Notes under the pieces: generated by a model
Seen by the model: the letters and a program-made list of their open reading frames with translations, nothing else
The model's database searches: none
Told to the model about the DNA's origin: nothing
Made by a program: the position numbers and the translations under genes
Source: a virus
DNA length: 30,559 bases
IMG/VR virus record: IMGVR_UViG_3300009103_000115
Coordinates: 1 to 30,559 of that record
Reading direction: 5' to 3' (one strand)
In this document: in pieces, positions 16,751 to 25,104 of the stretch
Layout of the letters: each line of letters begins with the position of its first letter
Numbering within the stretch: the first letter of the stretch is position 1

Positions 16751-17051
16751 TACTTATAATACGCTTTATAATATTATTAAATCCTGCTGCACTGTACCCT
16801 AAAATAATCAACCTAAAATCCTGCATCCAACACACAAAAGGCAAACACATAAAAAAAGCCAAATGAGACTCCATGCACAATTCACAATCTACTAAATCAC
16901 TCAAAAAATCCCCTAGACGTTTATGCTTTATACGTCTAACATAGGTTTTTATTGGACAATCGCATTGGTCTAAAGATGTAATCTTATAGATAACTTGGGT
17001 AAGCCACCAAAAAAAGAAATAAAAAACTACTAAATTTACCATATTAATCAC
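16740..17051 (-). CDS. Small membrane protein with CxxC motif in the tail module, 103 aa
   Basis: Residues about 4-24 are strongly hydrophobic (VNLVVFYFFFWWLTQVIY). A basic central loop (YVRRIKHKRLGDF) follows, then DCELCMESHLAF with a CxxC pair and a second hydrophobic stretch (about 62-90). The order, short TM, basic loop, C-x-x-C directly before a second TM, resembles DUF1360-like small membrane proteins, though I am not sure of the family. It overlaps the upstream tail gene by 8 bases and the downstream chaperone by 11, so it is expressed with the tail genes. Role unknown. Confidence 0.65.
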   Translation of the reverse strand: MINMVNLVVFYFFFWWLTQVIYKITSLDQCDCPIKTYVRRIKHKRLGDFLSDLVDCELCMESHLAFFMCLPFVCWMQDFRLIILGYSAAGFNNIIKRIISNDE

Positions 17052-17631
17052 ATTCCTCCTGCATTACTAATTTTATGTTCACTCTAAAATGTTGCAAAGG
17101 CGCTTTTTCTATCGTCTCTAGTTCCACACTTAAGCCTCTAAACACTTCTTCAGGACGATAATCTATATTTATTACTTTTGCTTGGTAAAAAGCGCCTAGA
17201 TTATTCCTCAATACGCTCCTAACTTGTTTTACTAAATTAGCAGTAAACAAATCAGTTTGTAAAAGAGATTCATTTATTAACTCAAGGTTTACACTAAAAA
17301 TAATAGCCACATTGTAATTCAGAAAGCCATAAGAACCCTGCTGTTGTCCAGTCAACACCTCTTTATCAACTAAAAAAAAGGATTGCCCTTGCTTGTCATT
17401 ATCTGGCGTTACCGTAAAATACTTAGCTTGGTTACGATCAACACCAAGATACACCTGTGGGTAATTAGAACGCTTTTTATTAGAGTTATCTATATTCCGG
17501 TAAGCTCTACCATACGGATGCGTTAACCAAGGCAATCCAGAATCTAAAACACCCTGTAAATCAATTATAGCCCTGTCTATTTCAACAGGGTCTTGCTGAA
17601 CTGGCAAAGTAGGATTTTGTAAATTATTCAT
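17044..17631 (-). CDS. Putative tail terminator / tail completion protein, 195 aa
   Basis: Size and position (after the neck protein, before chaperone and tape measure) match the tail terminator of siphophages, which caps the tube and joins it to the head. The sequence has an N-terminal helix (DRAIIDLQGVLDSGLPWL), a polar middle, strands such as NYNVAIIFSVNLEL and a C-terminal strand-rich part, compatible with the alpha/beta terminator fold. Overlaps the previous gene by four bases (ATGA). Identity is inferred from synteny. Confidence 0.6.
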   Translation of the reverse strand: MNNLQNPTLPVQQDPVEIDRAIIDLQGVLDSGLPWLTHPYGRAYRNIDNSNKKRSNYPQVYLGVDRNQAKYFTVTPDNDKQGQSFFLVDKEVLTGQQQGSYGFLNYNVAIIFSVNLELINESLLQTDLFTANLVKQVRSVLRNNLGAFYQAKVINIDYRPEEVFRGLSVELETIEKAPLQHFRVNIKLVMQEECD

Positions 17632-18107
17632 ATTACTGATTCTATAATTGAATTAATATTTTCGGTCAATTCTGGCACAATATATTGGTTATAAAACTTT
17701 TCAAAATTCATGTCCTGGATACCCAATATAGCCTTACCGTACCTTTTTGTTAAATATGCTGCATAATCAACTTTTGCCAAAATTACCAACTTGTCATCAT
17801 CTCCAATAAACTGTACACTTTGATAAAAACTCCCTGTGTCATTTAGTGTCACTCTATCGGTAGGCTGTCCCTTTCTCAGCTTTATGGAAATGGTCTTTTT
17901 TGTATAACTAGGCTTTATTGTAATACCTTTGCTATCTTGACCTTTGTTGAAAAGTTGATCTTTGTTTTGTATTTCTTTAAGTACACTTGCATTAGAATTT
18001 ATAACGTCCTTCAATGTAGGATAAATCACATCTTGGATGCTTTGTACTTTATCCCTGACAGAATTAAGTATATCAAAATTAGACTTTGCATAATTACCAA
18101 GCCCCAT
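17628..18107 (-). CDS. Head-tail joining / neck protein, HK97 gp10-like (putative), 159 aa
   Basis: Helical N-terminal half, then the segment RVTLNDTGSFYQSVQF, a strand DKLVILAKVDYAAYL and a KRYGKAILGI turn. The pattern 'L-x-x-T-G-x-x-x-x-S-v' followed by 'YA-x-x-L..G..I-L-G' is how HK97 gp10-type neck proteins usually look. These bridge the connector and tail. Its place between the connector candidate and the terminator candidate agrees. Family call by motif and synteny, moderately sure. Confidence 0.65.
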   Translation of the reverse strand: MGLGNYAKSNFDILNSVRDKVQSIQDVIYPTLKDVINSNASVLKEIQNKDQLFNKGQDSKGITIKPSYTKKTISIKLRKGQPTDRVTLNDTGSFYQSVQFIGDDDKLVILAKVDYAAYLTKRYGKAILGIQDMNFEKFYNQYIVPELTENINSIIESVI

Positions 18108-18109
18108 AA

Positions 18110-19261
18110 TTAAAGTGCTTTCGTTGTCGCGCCTTTTCTAGCACAAGGTAGGCACGGATTGTTTTTTACATTCCCCTCATCTAAAGCAATTACTTTGATT
18201 GCTCTTTGAACTTGAGCTAAAAATGTTGTTGCTTTGGTTCCGTTATCAGCTTCAAGTGCTCTTAAAGCCATAGGCTGTAAATTCTGTTCTGTGCCGCTGC
18301 TTTGGCTGCTGGATGCAATCATTTCCAAAACCCTTAGTGCTACCGTTTTACCTATCGAATCAGCGAAAGAAAGCCTATTATCTTTCCAGAATCTTGTTAA
18401 GTTACAAGAAACAGTAATATTGAAGTTAAAGCCGAAATTATTAGTTGAGCAATAAACCATGTCTTCATGCTTAAATAGCTTGCCCACCGCTGGCAAATTA
18501 GCACTAGCGACATAAAAAGGCCTCATAGATACATACTTACTAATAGAAGTATAAGCAGCGTTAGATTTTTTATTGCCTCCGCACGACCCACAATATCCAT
18601 TAATCCAATTCAAGGTTTTAAACTGAATAGCATTTCCAACTAAATCGTCTTGGTAGTAGCCTAAATACCAAACTGCACCACTGTTGTTACTGCCGTCATC
18701 GAAATCTATCTTTAAATTTGCGGATGTGTCTACCCATTGAAAACTATAAGCATTAGTACTTGTATAGGTTATGGTTTGCACAGAATCATCTTGTAAGCTA
18801 TTAAACAAGTATAGGGTTAAGTTTGGTTGAGCCTGTGACAAGTAAAGCCCTATCCTGTTGATAGCGGCTCTAATGCCTTCAGAATCTGATATTGAAAACT
18901 GCACACCACAAAACCTACCTTCGTTTGTTATTTCATCGCCTCTTATTACTTGTTGGTAGATAAGATCACTAGATACAATATTTTTACCAGATACGGTTAA
19001 CTTTTTTTTCTCTGCAACTTTGGTTAAAACTTCATTGCATGCCCCTGTGGTTAATTCATCCAAGTACTGATCTAAGTTCCTGTCCGAAGCTAACATACAC
19101 TGTATATAATCCAACCTAACTAAAGGGTGAAAGTCTTGATAATATCTTCCACTTTCAGTAATATTCAAGTTGGGATTTAATGGCGGAACATCAGTAGAAT
19201 TCCAGTGATTCCTGAAACCAACAACTTTTTTAAACTCAGCTATTAATGAATTATCGTACAT
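18110..19261 (-). CDS. Putative head-tail connector or minor capsid protein, 383 aa
   Basis: First gene after the major capsid protein and its terminator. Residues 1-100 are helical. The middle is beta-rich and includes YCGSCGGN, and the C-terminal end has CLPCARKG, so two CxxC pairs may bind metal. The pattern is familiar from genes downstream of the capsid gene in Bacteroidota siphophages, but I cannot name a family. Adaptor, head completion protein or decoration protein are the alternatives. The start codon has an ordinary AT-rich leader and lies 19 bases beyond the terminator hairpin. Confidence 0.62.
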   Translation of the reverse strand: MYDNSLIAEFKKVVGFRNHWNSTDVPPLNPNLNITESGRYYQDFHPLVRLDYIQCMLASDRNLDQYLDELTTGACNEVLTKVAEKKKLTVSGKNIVSSDLIYQQVIRGDEITNEGRFCGVQFSISDSEGIRAAINRIGLYLSQAQPNLTLYLFNSLQDDSVQTITYTSTNAYSFQWVDTSANLKIDFDDGSNNSGAVWYLGYYQDDLVGNAIQFKTLNWINGYCGSCGGNKKSNAAYTSISKYVSMRPFYVASANLPAVGKLFKHEDMVYCSTNNFGFNFNITVSCNLTRFWKDNRLSFADSIGKTVALRVLEMIASSSQSSGTEQNLQPMALRALEADNGTKATTFLAQVQRAIKVIALDEGNVKNNPCLPCARKGATTKAL

Positions 19262-19270
19262 GCATGTTTA

Positions 19271-19308
19271 TTTTAAAACGGGTGTATTAGTATTGCACCA
19301 ATACACCC
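19271..19308 (-). terminator. Terminator hairpin directly after the major capsid gene
   Basis: Perfect 9-bp stem GGGTGTATT (19280-19288) with AATACACCC (19300-19308), 11-base loop. On the - strand it is followed by GTTTTAAAAT. It sits 22 bases after the capsid stop and 19 bases before the next gene's start. It should stop part of the transcripts, keeping capsid mRNA in excess over tail genes, or stabilise the capsid mRNA 3' end. The same 'CCC-GTTTTAAAA' tail follows the hairpin at 28261-28287. Confidence 0.75.
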
Positions 19309-19330
19309 AAAAACCAAAGTGAGATTATAT

Positions 19331-20374
19331 TTAAGGCGCTAAGAAATCAAATTTCTTAATACCTGTGTTTGTTTGTGTGCCAACAAAAGGAGAAAAAATA
19401 GCAAGGTTAAAGCCTATTTTCCATTGTTCTTTATAACGTCCGACATCCGAAGGGTTAAGAGTCCTAGCGGTTACATCAGCACAATCAGATTTATACTTGA
19501 CCATCAAATCAATTCCCAAAAACTCAGATCTAAAAGAACTCCATTCAATTCCAGTTGTAGATCTTTCTCCATTTTTTGAATCTCCATCCAAACGGCTAAC
19601 ATAACCAATACTATTGTCAGGAACAATAAAGCCTGTACTTTGAGTAGTACCACCACTTGTAACAGTAGTTCGTGACGCAGAAAAATTATAATCCTTAAAT
19701 TGGAACGCTAGGTTAGTGTTATTCGCGCCGCCTTGATTTCCAAAGAATGACACGTAAGAGGGTAATTGGGCGTCGCCAATTACATTTAGGTTTCTCCCTT
19801 GATAATCATCCGCGAGCATAATACTACGAACATCATTAAAGAAACGTTGACTAAGATTGTCAGATACTTGTAAAGCATCAGCAGCTAAAGGATAACGCTT
19901 ACCAACACCAACAAAAGCACTATTGTAAGTAGTGGCTTTAGCAGTATCTACAACGTTATGTATTGCTAATTCTAAGTAATCTGCCAAGGATTCTTCAGCA
20001 TCAGCCATTTTTCTACCAAATACCTGTGCATAGGTTAATTGGTTTTGCTGAATTTCGGCAGGAATCATATCAATTTCAACGAACTTTTCAATAAAAGTCA
20101 CATTTAAATACTCTGCACTTGCTTCTAAATCACCAAAGCTACAATCCATTCCCCCGTCTTGAACTGGAGGCTTGTTTTTTAACATTACGGGTATTTTAGT
20201 GGCAGGCTTACCCCAACTATTTTTTAACATTTCTTCATTTACCCTATTCGGTAACTGAGACTCTTTGGCGGCATTCAACCAGCCATATTGTTGTCGTCTT
20301 AAAACTTCCCAATCCTGTCCAGATGGGTATTCTCCAACGCTTTCCTGTAATAATAAATCAATTATACCTGGCAT
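19331..20374 (-). CDS. Major capsid protein (putative, HK97-fold class), 347 aa
   Basis: Assigned from position (scaffold gene upstream, connector genes downstream), size and composition. It is a well-balanced soluble protein with an N-terminal helical segment (SGQDWEVLRRQQYGWLN), a helix TYAQVFGRKMADAEESLADYL near residues 115-135 that could be the spine helix, and a beta-rich second half (GGTTQSTGFIV, GIEWSSFRSEFLGIDL). It would form the icosahedral shell. The gene is followed at once by a terminator, as expected for a gene made in excess. No direct sequence match is claimed. Confidence 0.8.
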   Translation of the reverse strand: MPGIIDLLLQESVGEYPSGQDWEVLRRQQYGWLNAAKESQLPNRVNEEMLKNSWGKPATKIPVMLKNKPPVQDGGMDCSFGDLEASAEYLNVTFIEKFVEIDMIPAEIQQNQLTYAQVFGRKMADAEESLADYLELAIHNVVDTAKATTYNSAFVGVGKRYPLAADALQVSDNLSQRFFNDVRSIMLADDYQGRNLNVIGDAQLPSYVSFFGNQGGANNTNLAFQFKDYNFSASRTTVTSGGTTQSTGFIVPDNSIGYVSRLDGDSKNGERSTTGIEWSSFRSEFLGIDLMVKYKSDCADVTARTLNPSDVGRYKEQWKIGFNLAIFSPFVGTQTNTGIKKFDFLAP

Positions 20375-20394
20375 CTATTCTTTTTTTTTGGGAG

Positions 20395-21279
20395 TTATCG
20401 CATAGGTAACGATTCGTAATCGTGTTGCTTTTTAACAAGTTCCCATTGTTTTGTGAAATCATCTGTTCTAGCAGCCATTCCCTGTAATGATGCTGCTTTT
20501 TGGAAAGCAATATACAACTTCTCTTTAGTTGTGTATGCCCCCGTTAATTTAATATTTCCACCTACGATTGTAGAACCTGGGTTTTGCTCTTTACCAGCTC
20601 CACCACCTGCGTTAGAATCAACTAAGATTGGCTTGTATAACCTCTCTAGTATTTCTGCTTCATTAGCAGGGGCACGTAAGTCATTTAAGTAAGGAAGCCC
20701 TTTATCATCATGATAAATAAAACTTCCATCCTCTTGTTTTTTTGCTGACTGAATCAATTTATCTTTAATCCCTGTTTTGAATGACAAAATAACATCATTA
20801 TTGTAATTAGGATTGAATTTAAGTTTTGATTCTGCATTCATAAATTTATAATTTATAACATTGCTTCTATTGGTTGAGCGCTCTTTTTCCAATTCCTTTT
20901 GCAAATCCTTGTACTCTTTATCCGCTTGCTCTTTAACCGCCTGTAGCATTGTTTTTGCCTCTTCAATCTCTTCTTTAGTAGCTTTTGAAGACTTTGCTTT
21001 TAGCTGCAAATCTTCAATAACCCTTTTTGCTGCTGCTGTGCTTTTCTCACCTTCCTTTTTCTCATAACCAAACGCGGCTAGGATTTCATCCACATTTCCG
21101 TAAGCCTTGGCTGTAGCTTTATCTGAAGCGTCTTTAATAATGGCTTCTTTGCTATTTGCCAAGTGATTGTTCAAAACAGTTTTACCCGTTTCTGTTTGCA
21201 TGCTGTAACCTACAATTGCAGACTCTAACTCTGGGTTCTTCATTACAGCTTCTTTTAATTGTTCAATTGTTATTTCCAT
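20395..21279 (-). CDS. Capsid scaffold protein (putative), 294 aa
   Basis: Strongly helical and charged: residues 45-150 are rich in A, K, E and Q with coiled-coil periodicity (for example EEAKTMLQAVKEQADKEYKD). The C-terminal third has a Gly/Asn-rich linker (DSNAGGGAGKEQNPGS) and a final helical domain. This is the usual look of scaffolds encoded directly ahead of the capsid protein; they guide shell assembly and then leave. No catalytic protease motif is visible, so capsid maturation by a phage protease in this gene is not supported. It ends 20 bases before the capsid start. Confidence 0.75.
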   Translation of the reverse strand: MEITIEQLKEAVMKNPELESAIVGYSMQTETGKTVLNNHLANSKEAIIKDASDKATAKAYGNVDEILAAFGYEKKEGEKSTAAAKRVIEDLQLKAKSSKATKEEIEEAKTMLQAVKEQADKEYKDLQKELEKERSTNRSNVINYKFMNAESKLKFNPNYNNDVILSFKTGIKDKLIQSAKKQEDGSFIYHDDKGLPYLNDLRAPANEAEILERLYKPILVDSNAGGGAGKEQNPGSTIVGGNIKLTGAYTTKEKLYIAFQKAASLQGMAARTDDFTKQWELVKKQHDYESLPMR

Positions 21280-21307
21280 AATCTTCTCTCGATTATTTTA
21301 TATTAAC

Positions 21308-21760
21308 TTATAATGTTTCTAAAAATGGCTTAATGTCTTTTTGTCTCAAGTTCAATTGCTTTGCAATGTCTTTGATTGGCACATCTTGATTGTGCAGCTC
21401 TTTAATGTCTTCTTTTTGCTCATCCGACAACTCAACTAACTCAGCGCCTTTATCTGTCGCTTTGGTAGGGTCGTGCAATATAATTAATTTATGTGCCCCC
21501 GACATACGAAGTGCCGTCTTATCTGAATCCCTAAGAGAGTTCCACGCTTCAACCGTCTTGGTGAATATCTGCATTGATGGGGTGGTCACTCCTGTCATTT
21601 GGTTATGATTAATTGTAATTGCACAAAAATTATAGCATCCAGAGTTGTAATCTGGTATTTGTAGTGCTTCTTTAATTTTTAATTGTGGATAATCCTCAAT
21701 CGCTGCCAGCACTTGAGGATTCTTCGATTGGTTCGCTGTTACTTTCATTTTCTTTTGCAT
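21308..21760 (-). CDS. Small head-module protein with C-terminal HTH-like end, 150 aa
   Basis: Starts at ATG 21760 inside the end of the portal gene, overlapping it by 65 bases. A second Met four codons later (21748) is possible. The body is mixed alpha/beta (INHNQMTGVTTPSMQIF), and the last 40 residues (SDEQKEDIKELHNQDVPIKD followed by IAKQLNLRQ) resemble a helix-turn-helix. It may bind DNA or the portal. The long overlap may be translational coupling. No family recognised. The reading frame is well populated with coding-like residues through the overlap. Confidence 0.65.
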   Translation of the reverse strand: MQKKMKVTANQSKNPQVLAAIEDYPQLKIKEALQIPDYNSGCYNFCAITINHNQMTGVTTPSMQIFTKTVEAWNSLRDSDKTALRMSGAHKLIILHDPTKATDKGAELVELSDEQKEDIKELHNQDVPIKDIAKQLNLRQKDIKPFLETL

Positions 21761-23450
21761 AACTTACTAAAGTGTTATATATTTCCTGTACAATCTCTGC
21801 AAAGGTTTTATTTCCATCTTTTACGGCTTGGGATCCAAAATCAGACAAAGCACCATTTTCACGTTCAAATCTCTTGATATAAGAAGTTACATTAGCTTTA
21901 ATGTCTAAATTAATGCCCGACATAACGCCTTTTTCTTTCTTCGTGTAACAATCCTCTAAAGTGCTATAAGGTGCAGGATTAACGTTGTTCTGGATAATTA
22001 AGCTCCTAATCTTATCAGGGTTTGCTTTGTACTTAGTTTCTATAAGTTGTTTGTATAGTTCGTCCAATTCGCTTTCTGGCATGCCTGATTCTTTTGCTGC
22101 TAAAAACAAATTTTGTATTTCTCCTTCTGATAATAAAAGCCATTCTGTGCCCCAATTAGCGTATCTGCTCATATCTATATTTAAAGACACTTTTGCTGCC
22201 GTTTCGTGTATCCAAACGTCTATATCGTTTAACATTGACGACATGAATAATAACGGTTTTCTAGCACTTTCTATAACAGAACGCACTTGTTCAGAATTCA
22301 CAGCCTCTTTTTCCATCACTTGGCTGATACCTGTCGTATTCTTCTTTAAAGAAACAATTCGCGCATCTTGTCTTTTTGCTGCATACTCGTTATTCTTAAT
22401 GTCAGGACTAACAAAGCGCAACATGCCGCTAACATCCTGCTCATCCTTAAATACAGCAGGGTCTATTTCTACTACTGTGCCGGGTCCTATTATCTTACTA
22501 CTGCTGCACGTTTTACAATCTTCCCATTCCGAATAATTCCCTCCTTCTAGGGGTCGCCTAGTTTTTCCATTCTCACAATGGTCATCTTCGCATATATCCT
22601 TGGCTTTTTCTACCGCACTATAGACGCTGTAATGGTCAGCATATCTCAAATAACAATCAAATAGCGTCCAATTCATTAGCAATCCAAAAACTGGCGCAAA
22701 TGGACTAAATCTATCAAAGCTATTCTGGCTGCTTCTTGGTACACTTAAAAAAGGTCTAGCTGGGCAGAACTTTAATTGATGAGGATTCTTTATTGTTACA
22801 GTCCCTGTGTCGCCTAAAACTTCAACTACTCGGTAACTTTCAGCATCATAATACCCAATTCGTTTAACCTTTTTCCCTTCATTATTGATATAGGAAGAGT
22901 GGGCGAATTGAATATAATCAACTTCAACGTCAGATCCATCGACAAAAGCTACATCTTGGATGTTTTCATTGTACAGCGTCACTAAATAGGCACGTCCATT
23001 CTCATCTTTATCAATCAAAACAAACGTATTTGGTTTGTTTTTAAAGACTTTTCTTCCTATATCTTGTATATAGGAAGGTATTTTCATTTCTCTAAATAAT
23101 TCCTCTGCTGCTGCCTCTGCGTTTTCATTTTGAAATGAATTCTTAAAATTTGCATTCCTAGAATGGAACACGCGGTTTAAATCTCCTGAAACATCCCTTG
23201 TCTCATTCACAATAGGCAACGGGAAAGAAAAAAACTTCAATGTACTTTGGTACTTCTCTTTGTGCAAACGAAGTTCCATAGTCCTTAAAACATCTTTCCA
23301 ACCTTCCTCTCTCTTTATTTCGTCATGCGTTAAAGCTTCAGTGTATACCCTTAATTGACTCTCGTATATTAATCCATCAGCAACAGCAGCACTAGTCTTT
23401 CCGTTCTTGATCTTTTCCAGTAGTTTGCTGTCTGATAATATCGTTGCCAT
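21696..23450 (-). CDS. Portal protein (putative) with zinc-knuckle-like insertion, 584 aa
   Basis: Placed after terminase and before scaffold and capsid, with the size of portal subunits. It has a helical N-terminal part, a beta-rich clip/wing-like middle, a long helical stretch (residues ~350-460) and an acidic, Ser-rich C-terminal tail. Residues ~287-316 hold C-x4-C-x19-C-x2-C (CEDDHC ... CKTC), a candidate zinc knuckle. Portals form the dodecameric channel through which DNA is packaged and leaves. Starts 17 bases inside the end of terminase-side coding: the preceding small gene overlaps it by 59 bases. Identity rests on synteny and architecture. Confidence 0.78.
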   Translation of the reverse strand: MATILSDSKLLEKIKNGKTSAAVADGLIYESQLRVYTEALTHDEIKREEGWKDVLRTMELRLHKEKYQSTLKFFSFPLPIVNETRDVSGDLNRVFHSRNANFKNSFQNENAEAAAEELFREMKIPSYIQDIGRKVFKNKPNTFVLIDKDENGRAYLVTLYNENIQDVAFVDGSDVEVDYIQFAHSSYINNEGKKVKRIGYYDAESYRVVEVLGDTGTVTIKNPHQLKFCPARPFLSVPRSSQNSFDRFSPFAPVFGLLMNWTLFDCYLRYADHYSVYSAVEKAKDICEDDHCENGKTRRPLEGGNYSEWEDCKTCSSSKIIGPGTVVEIDPAVFKDEQDVSGMLRFVSPDIKNNEYAAKRQDARIVSLKKNTTGISQVMEKEAVNSEQVRSVIESARKPLLFMSSMLNDIDVWIHETAAKVSLNIDMSRYANWGTEWLLLSEGEIQNLFLAAKESGMPESELDELYKQLIETKYKANPDKIRSLIIQNNVNPAPYSTLEDCYTKKEKGVMSGINLDIKANVTSYIKRFERENGALSDFGSQAVKDGNKTFAEIVQEIYNTLVSYAKENESNSEPIEESSSAGSD

Positions 23451-23595
23451 TAAAAATATATTTGCCTTTTAAACTAAAGCTTTTAGTATTGTTTTTTTCT
23501 TCCAGCTTGAGCAGCCTTAAAGCATGCTCGAAAGATAATTCTTTTTCAAAACCCTTATCTTTATGAATAAGGGTTATAGTTTTTGGCATTCCCAT
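23392..23595 (-). CDS. Small protein between tail-tube candidate and portal, 67 aa
   Basis: Basic and charged (KTITLIHKDKGFEKELSFEH), alpha/beta, no membrane segment. Its ATG shares one base with the stop of the upstream 228-residue gene (TAATG) and it overlaps the portal start by 59 bases. Small basic proteins of this look stand directly before the portal in other Bacteroidota phages as I recall, but the function is unknown to me. The overlap suggests coupling to portal translation. Confidence 0.55.
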   Translation of the reverse strand: MGMPKTITLIHKDKGFEKELSFEHALRLLKLEEKNNTKSFSLKGKYIFNGNDIIRQQTTGKDQERKD

Positions 23596-24281
23596 TAGAA
23601 TACATTAGGGTTCAACATGTTAAAGTTTGGATTAATAGGGGTTAAATATTCGTCATAATTAGCTTCTAGCTGGAATGTCATAATATTGCTATCCCGGCTG
23701 TTCAAGCCTGTGTTATTCTTTGTACCAAGATAAAACTTTTGTAAAGGGAAACCAGTAACTTTATTTCCATCTTTTCTAACCCACAAAGTATTGTCTTGAC
23801 TAATCCAATAAACCTCTACAGAGCCAATTCCTGCTCCTTGGAAGTAACAATATAGTTTTCTAAAAGCTACAATTTGATCTTTATCTAAGTTATCAAAACG
23901 TGCTGTTCCATCTGCTGGATTTGTACCATTAGACAAAGTAGCACCATTTAGAGTGGTATTATCTCCACCTCCTTCAGTCAGCTCTGTCCCCGGCTCAATG
24001 CCAGAATCTCCACCAATCAAAGGTGTCCTAATTACCTTAGTTAAGTCTGCTGCTGCCTTTAAAGTATTCCATCCTGTAATGTCTTCGATTACCTCACTAG
24101 CAATCGTGACTGGAATGTTATCAGCCGGTGCGGCAGTATCCCAAATAACTTGCCCTCCCACAACAAACAAATATCTTTGAATCTGTAGCATGCCTTTACC
24201 ACATACAGTATCGGGAATACTTTCTAATTCCGTAGCTGGTGGACAAATTCCACAAGCTGTTAAATAGGTCAATAAATTCAT
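23595..24281 (-). CDS. Structural protein upstream of portal (candidate major tail tube protein), 228 aa
   Basis: Beta-rich, Gly/Asn/Thr-rich protein with a Cys-containing N terminus (LLTYLTACGICPPATEL), a loop region (GGGDNTTLNGATLSNGTNP) and a strand-rich C-terminal half (VEVYWISQDNTLWVRKDGN, then FYLGTKNNTGLN and SNIMTFQLEANYDEYLTPI). No other gene between terminator and chaperone looks like a tail-tube subunit, so this protein is a candidate although it lies upstream of portal. No signal peptide consistent with lipidation: the hydrophobic run before the Cys is too short. Decoration or head protein is the alternative. Confidence 0.5.
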   Translation of the reverse strand: MNLLTYLTACGICPPATELESIPDTVCGKGMLQIQRYLFVVGGQVIWDTAAPADNIPVTIASEVIEDITGWNTLKAAADLTKVIRTPLIGGDSGIEPGTELTEGGGDNTTLNGATLSNGTNPADGTARFDNLDKDQIVAFRKLYCYFQGAGIGSVEVYWISQDNTLWVRKDGNKVTGFPLQKFYLGTKNNTGLNSRDSNIMTFQLEANYDEYLTPINPNFNMLNPNVF

Positions 24282-24336
24282 TTTTTCTTTATTTAAACGT
24301 ATTAAAATACTCTCACCTTTGGTTTAAATAAGTTAA

Positions 24337-25059
24337 CTATAGGTTCACGTTTTTAACCACTACTGTTTGAATGACACCAAGTGAATCTCTAAAGCCTACT
24401 TGAAAGTCATATTGACCAACACCTATTGGGTCTGCAAAAAATGATTCCCATAAAAAACTAAAAGTTCTTTTACCATTAATGCAACCTAAATCATTAAGCG
24501 TAAACGCCACCGTATTGGGATTTGGTCCAGCTATAACGTTAATAGAAACCGCAACATCAGTAAGGTCACAAGTAAAAGAGTTGTTTAATTCAACTCTTAC
24601 CTCGTACTCAAAAGTTATACTACCCACTCTTGGGTTCATTATTAAATCAAAATCGGTTGTCAGAGAAGGATAATTAACACCTCCACAGCAATTAAAAGAC
24701 GGTGGCGGATCAAGATACTCTCTAATAACGTTTAAAATTGTAATCTCTCCAGGAGTTAAGGCAGTTTGGTCTAAATCAAGTCCGTACAATCTAGAAAGAT
24801 ACTGATTAAAACCTGAATCACTAAAAGGCTGTATTTGCCCCGTCTCTAATTGTGCTCTAATATCTGAAATTTCAACAGGTACTGGCAGTGCGGTTATATT
24901 CTGCAAAGAACTAAGCAACAAACAAGACTCACTGTCTATTCCTGTAGCAAAAGCACTAGGTTTTAGTTTGTACATTAAACTGCATTTATACTCTAATTTA
25001 GAGCAACTTTGAAATAATGTTATTAATACAAATATAGTAAAAAAAAAGTATTTATTCAT
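24337..25059 (-). CDS. Lipoprotein encoded within the head module, 240 aa
   Basis: The N terminus MNKYFFFTIFVLITLFQSC is a clear lipoprotein signal: two positive/polar residues, an 11-residue hydrophobic core, then a lipobox-like LFQSC with Cys19 as the acylated residue, followed by SKLEYKC. The mature part has helical residues 55-115 with a Pro-rich stretch (LDPPPSFNCCGG) and a beta-rich C-terminal half. It should be anchored in a host membrane, probably the outer membrane, rather than in the virion. It lies between large terminase and the structural gene at 23595. Possible roles: superinfection exclusion, envelope change or a recently inserted moron gene. No family recognised. Confidence 0.75.
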   Translation of the reverse strand: MNKYFFFTIFVLITLFQSCSKLEYKCSLMYKLKPSAFATGIDSESCLLLSSLQNITALPVPVEISDIRAQLETGQIQPFSDSGFNQYLSRLYGLDLDQTALTPGEITILNVIREYLDPPPSFNCCGGVNYPSLTTDFDLIMNPRVGSITFEYEVRVELNNSFTCDLTDVAVSINVIAGPNPNTVAFTLNDLGCINGKRTFSFLWESFFADPIGVGQYDFQVGFRDSLGVIQTVVVKNVNL

Positions 25060-25104
25060 GATTATTTGAAAACATTTTGAAAAGTCATTATTTTTATTAA
25101 GCAG

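Noticed and set aside
24337-25059. Similarity of the lipoprotein C-terminal half to the Cys-rich tail protein (W...G.G.Y patterns)
   Set aside because: Only a few shared residues by eye; insufficient to claim a shared domain.
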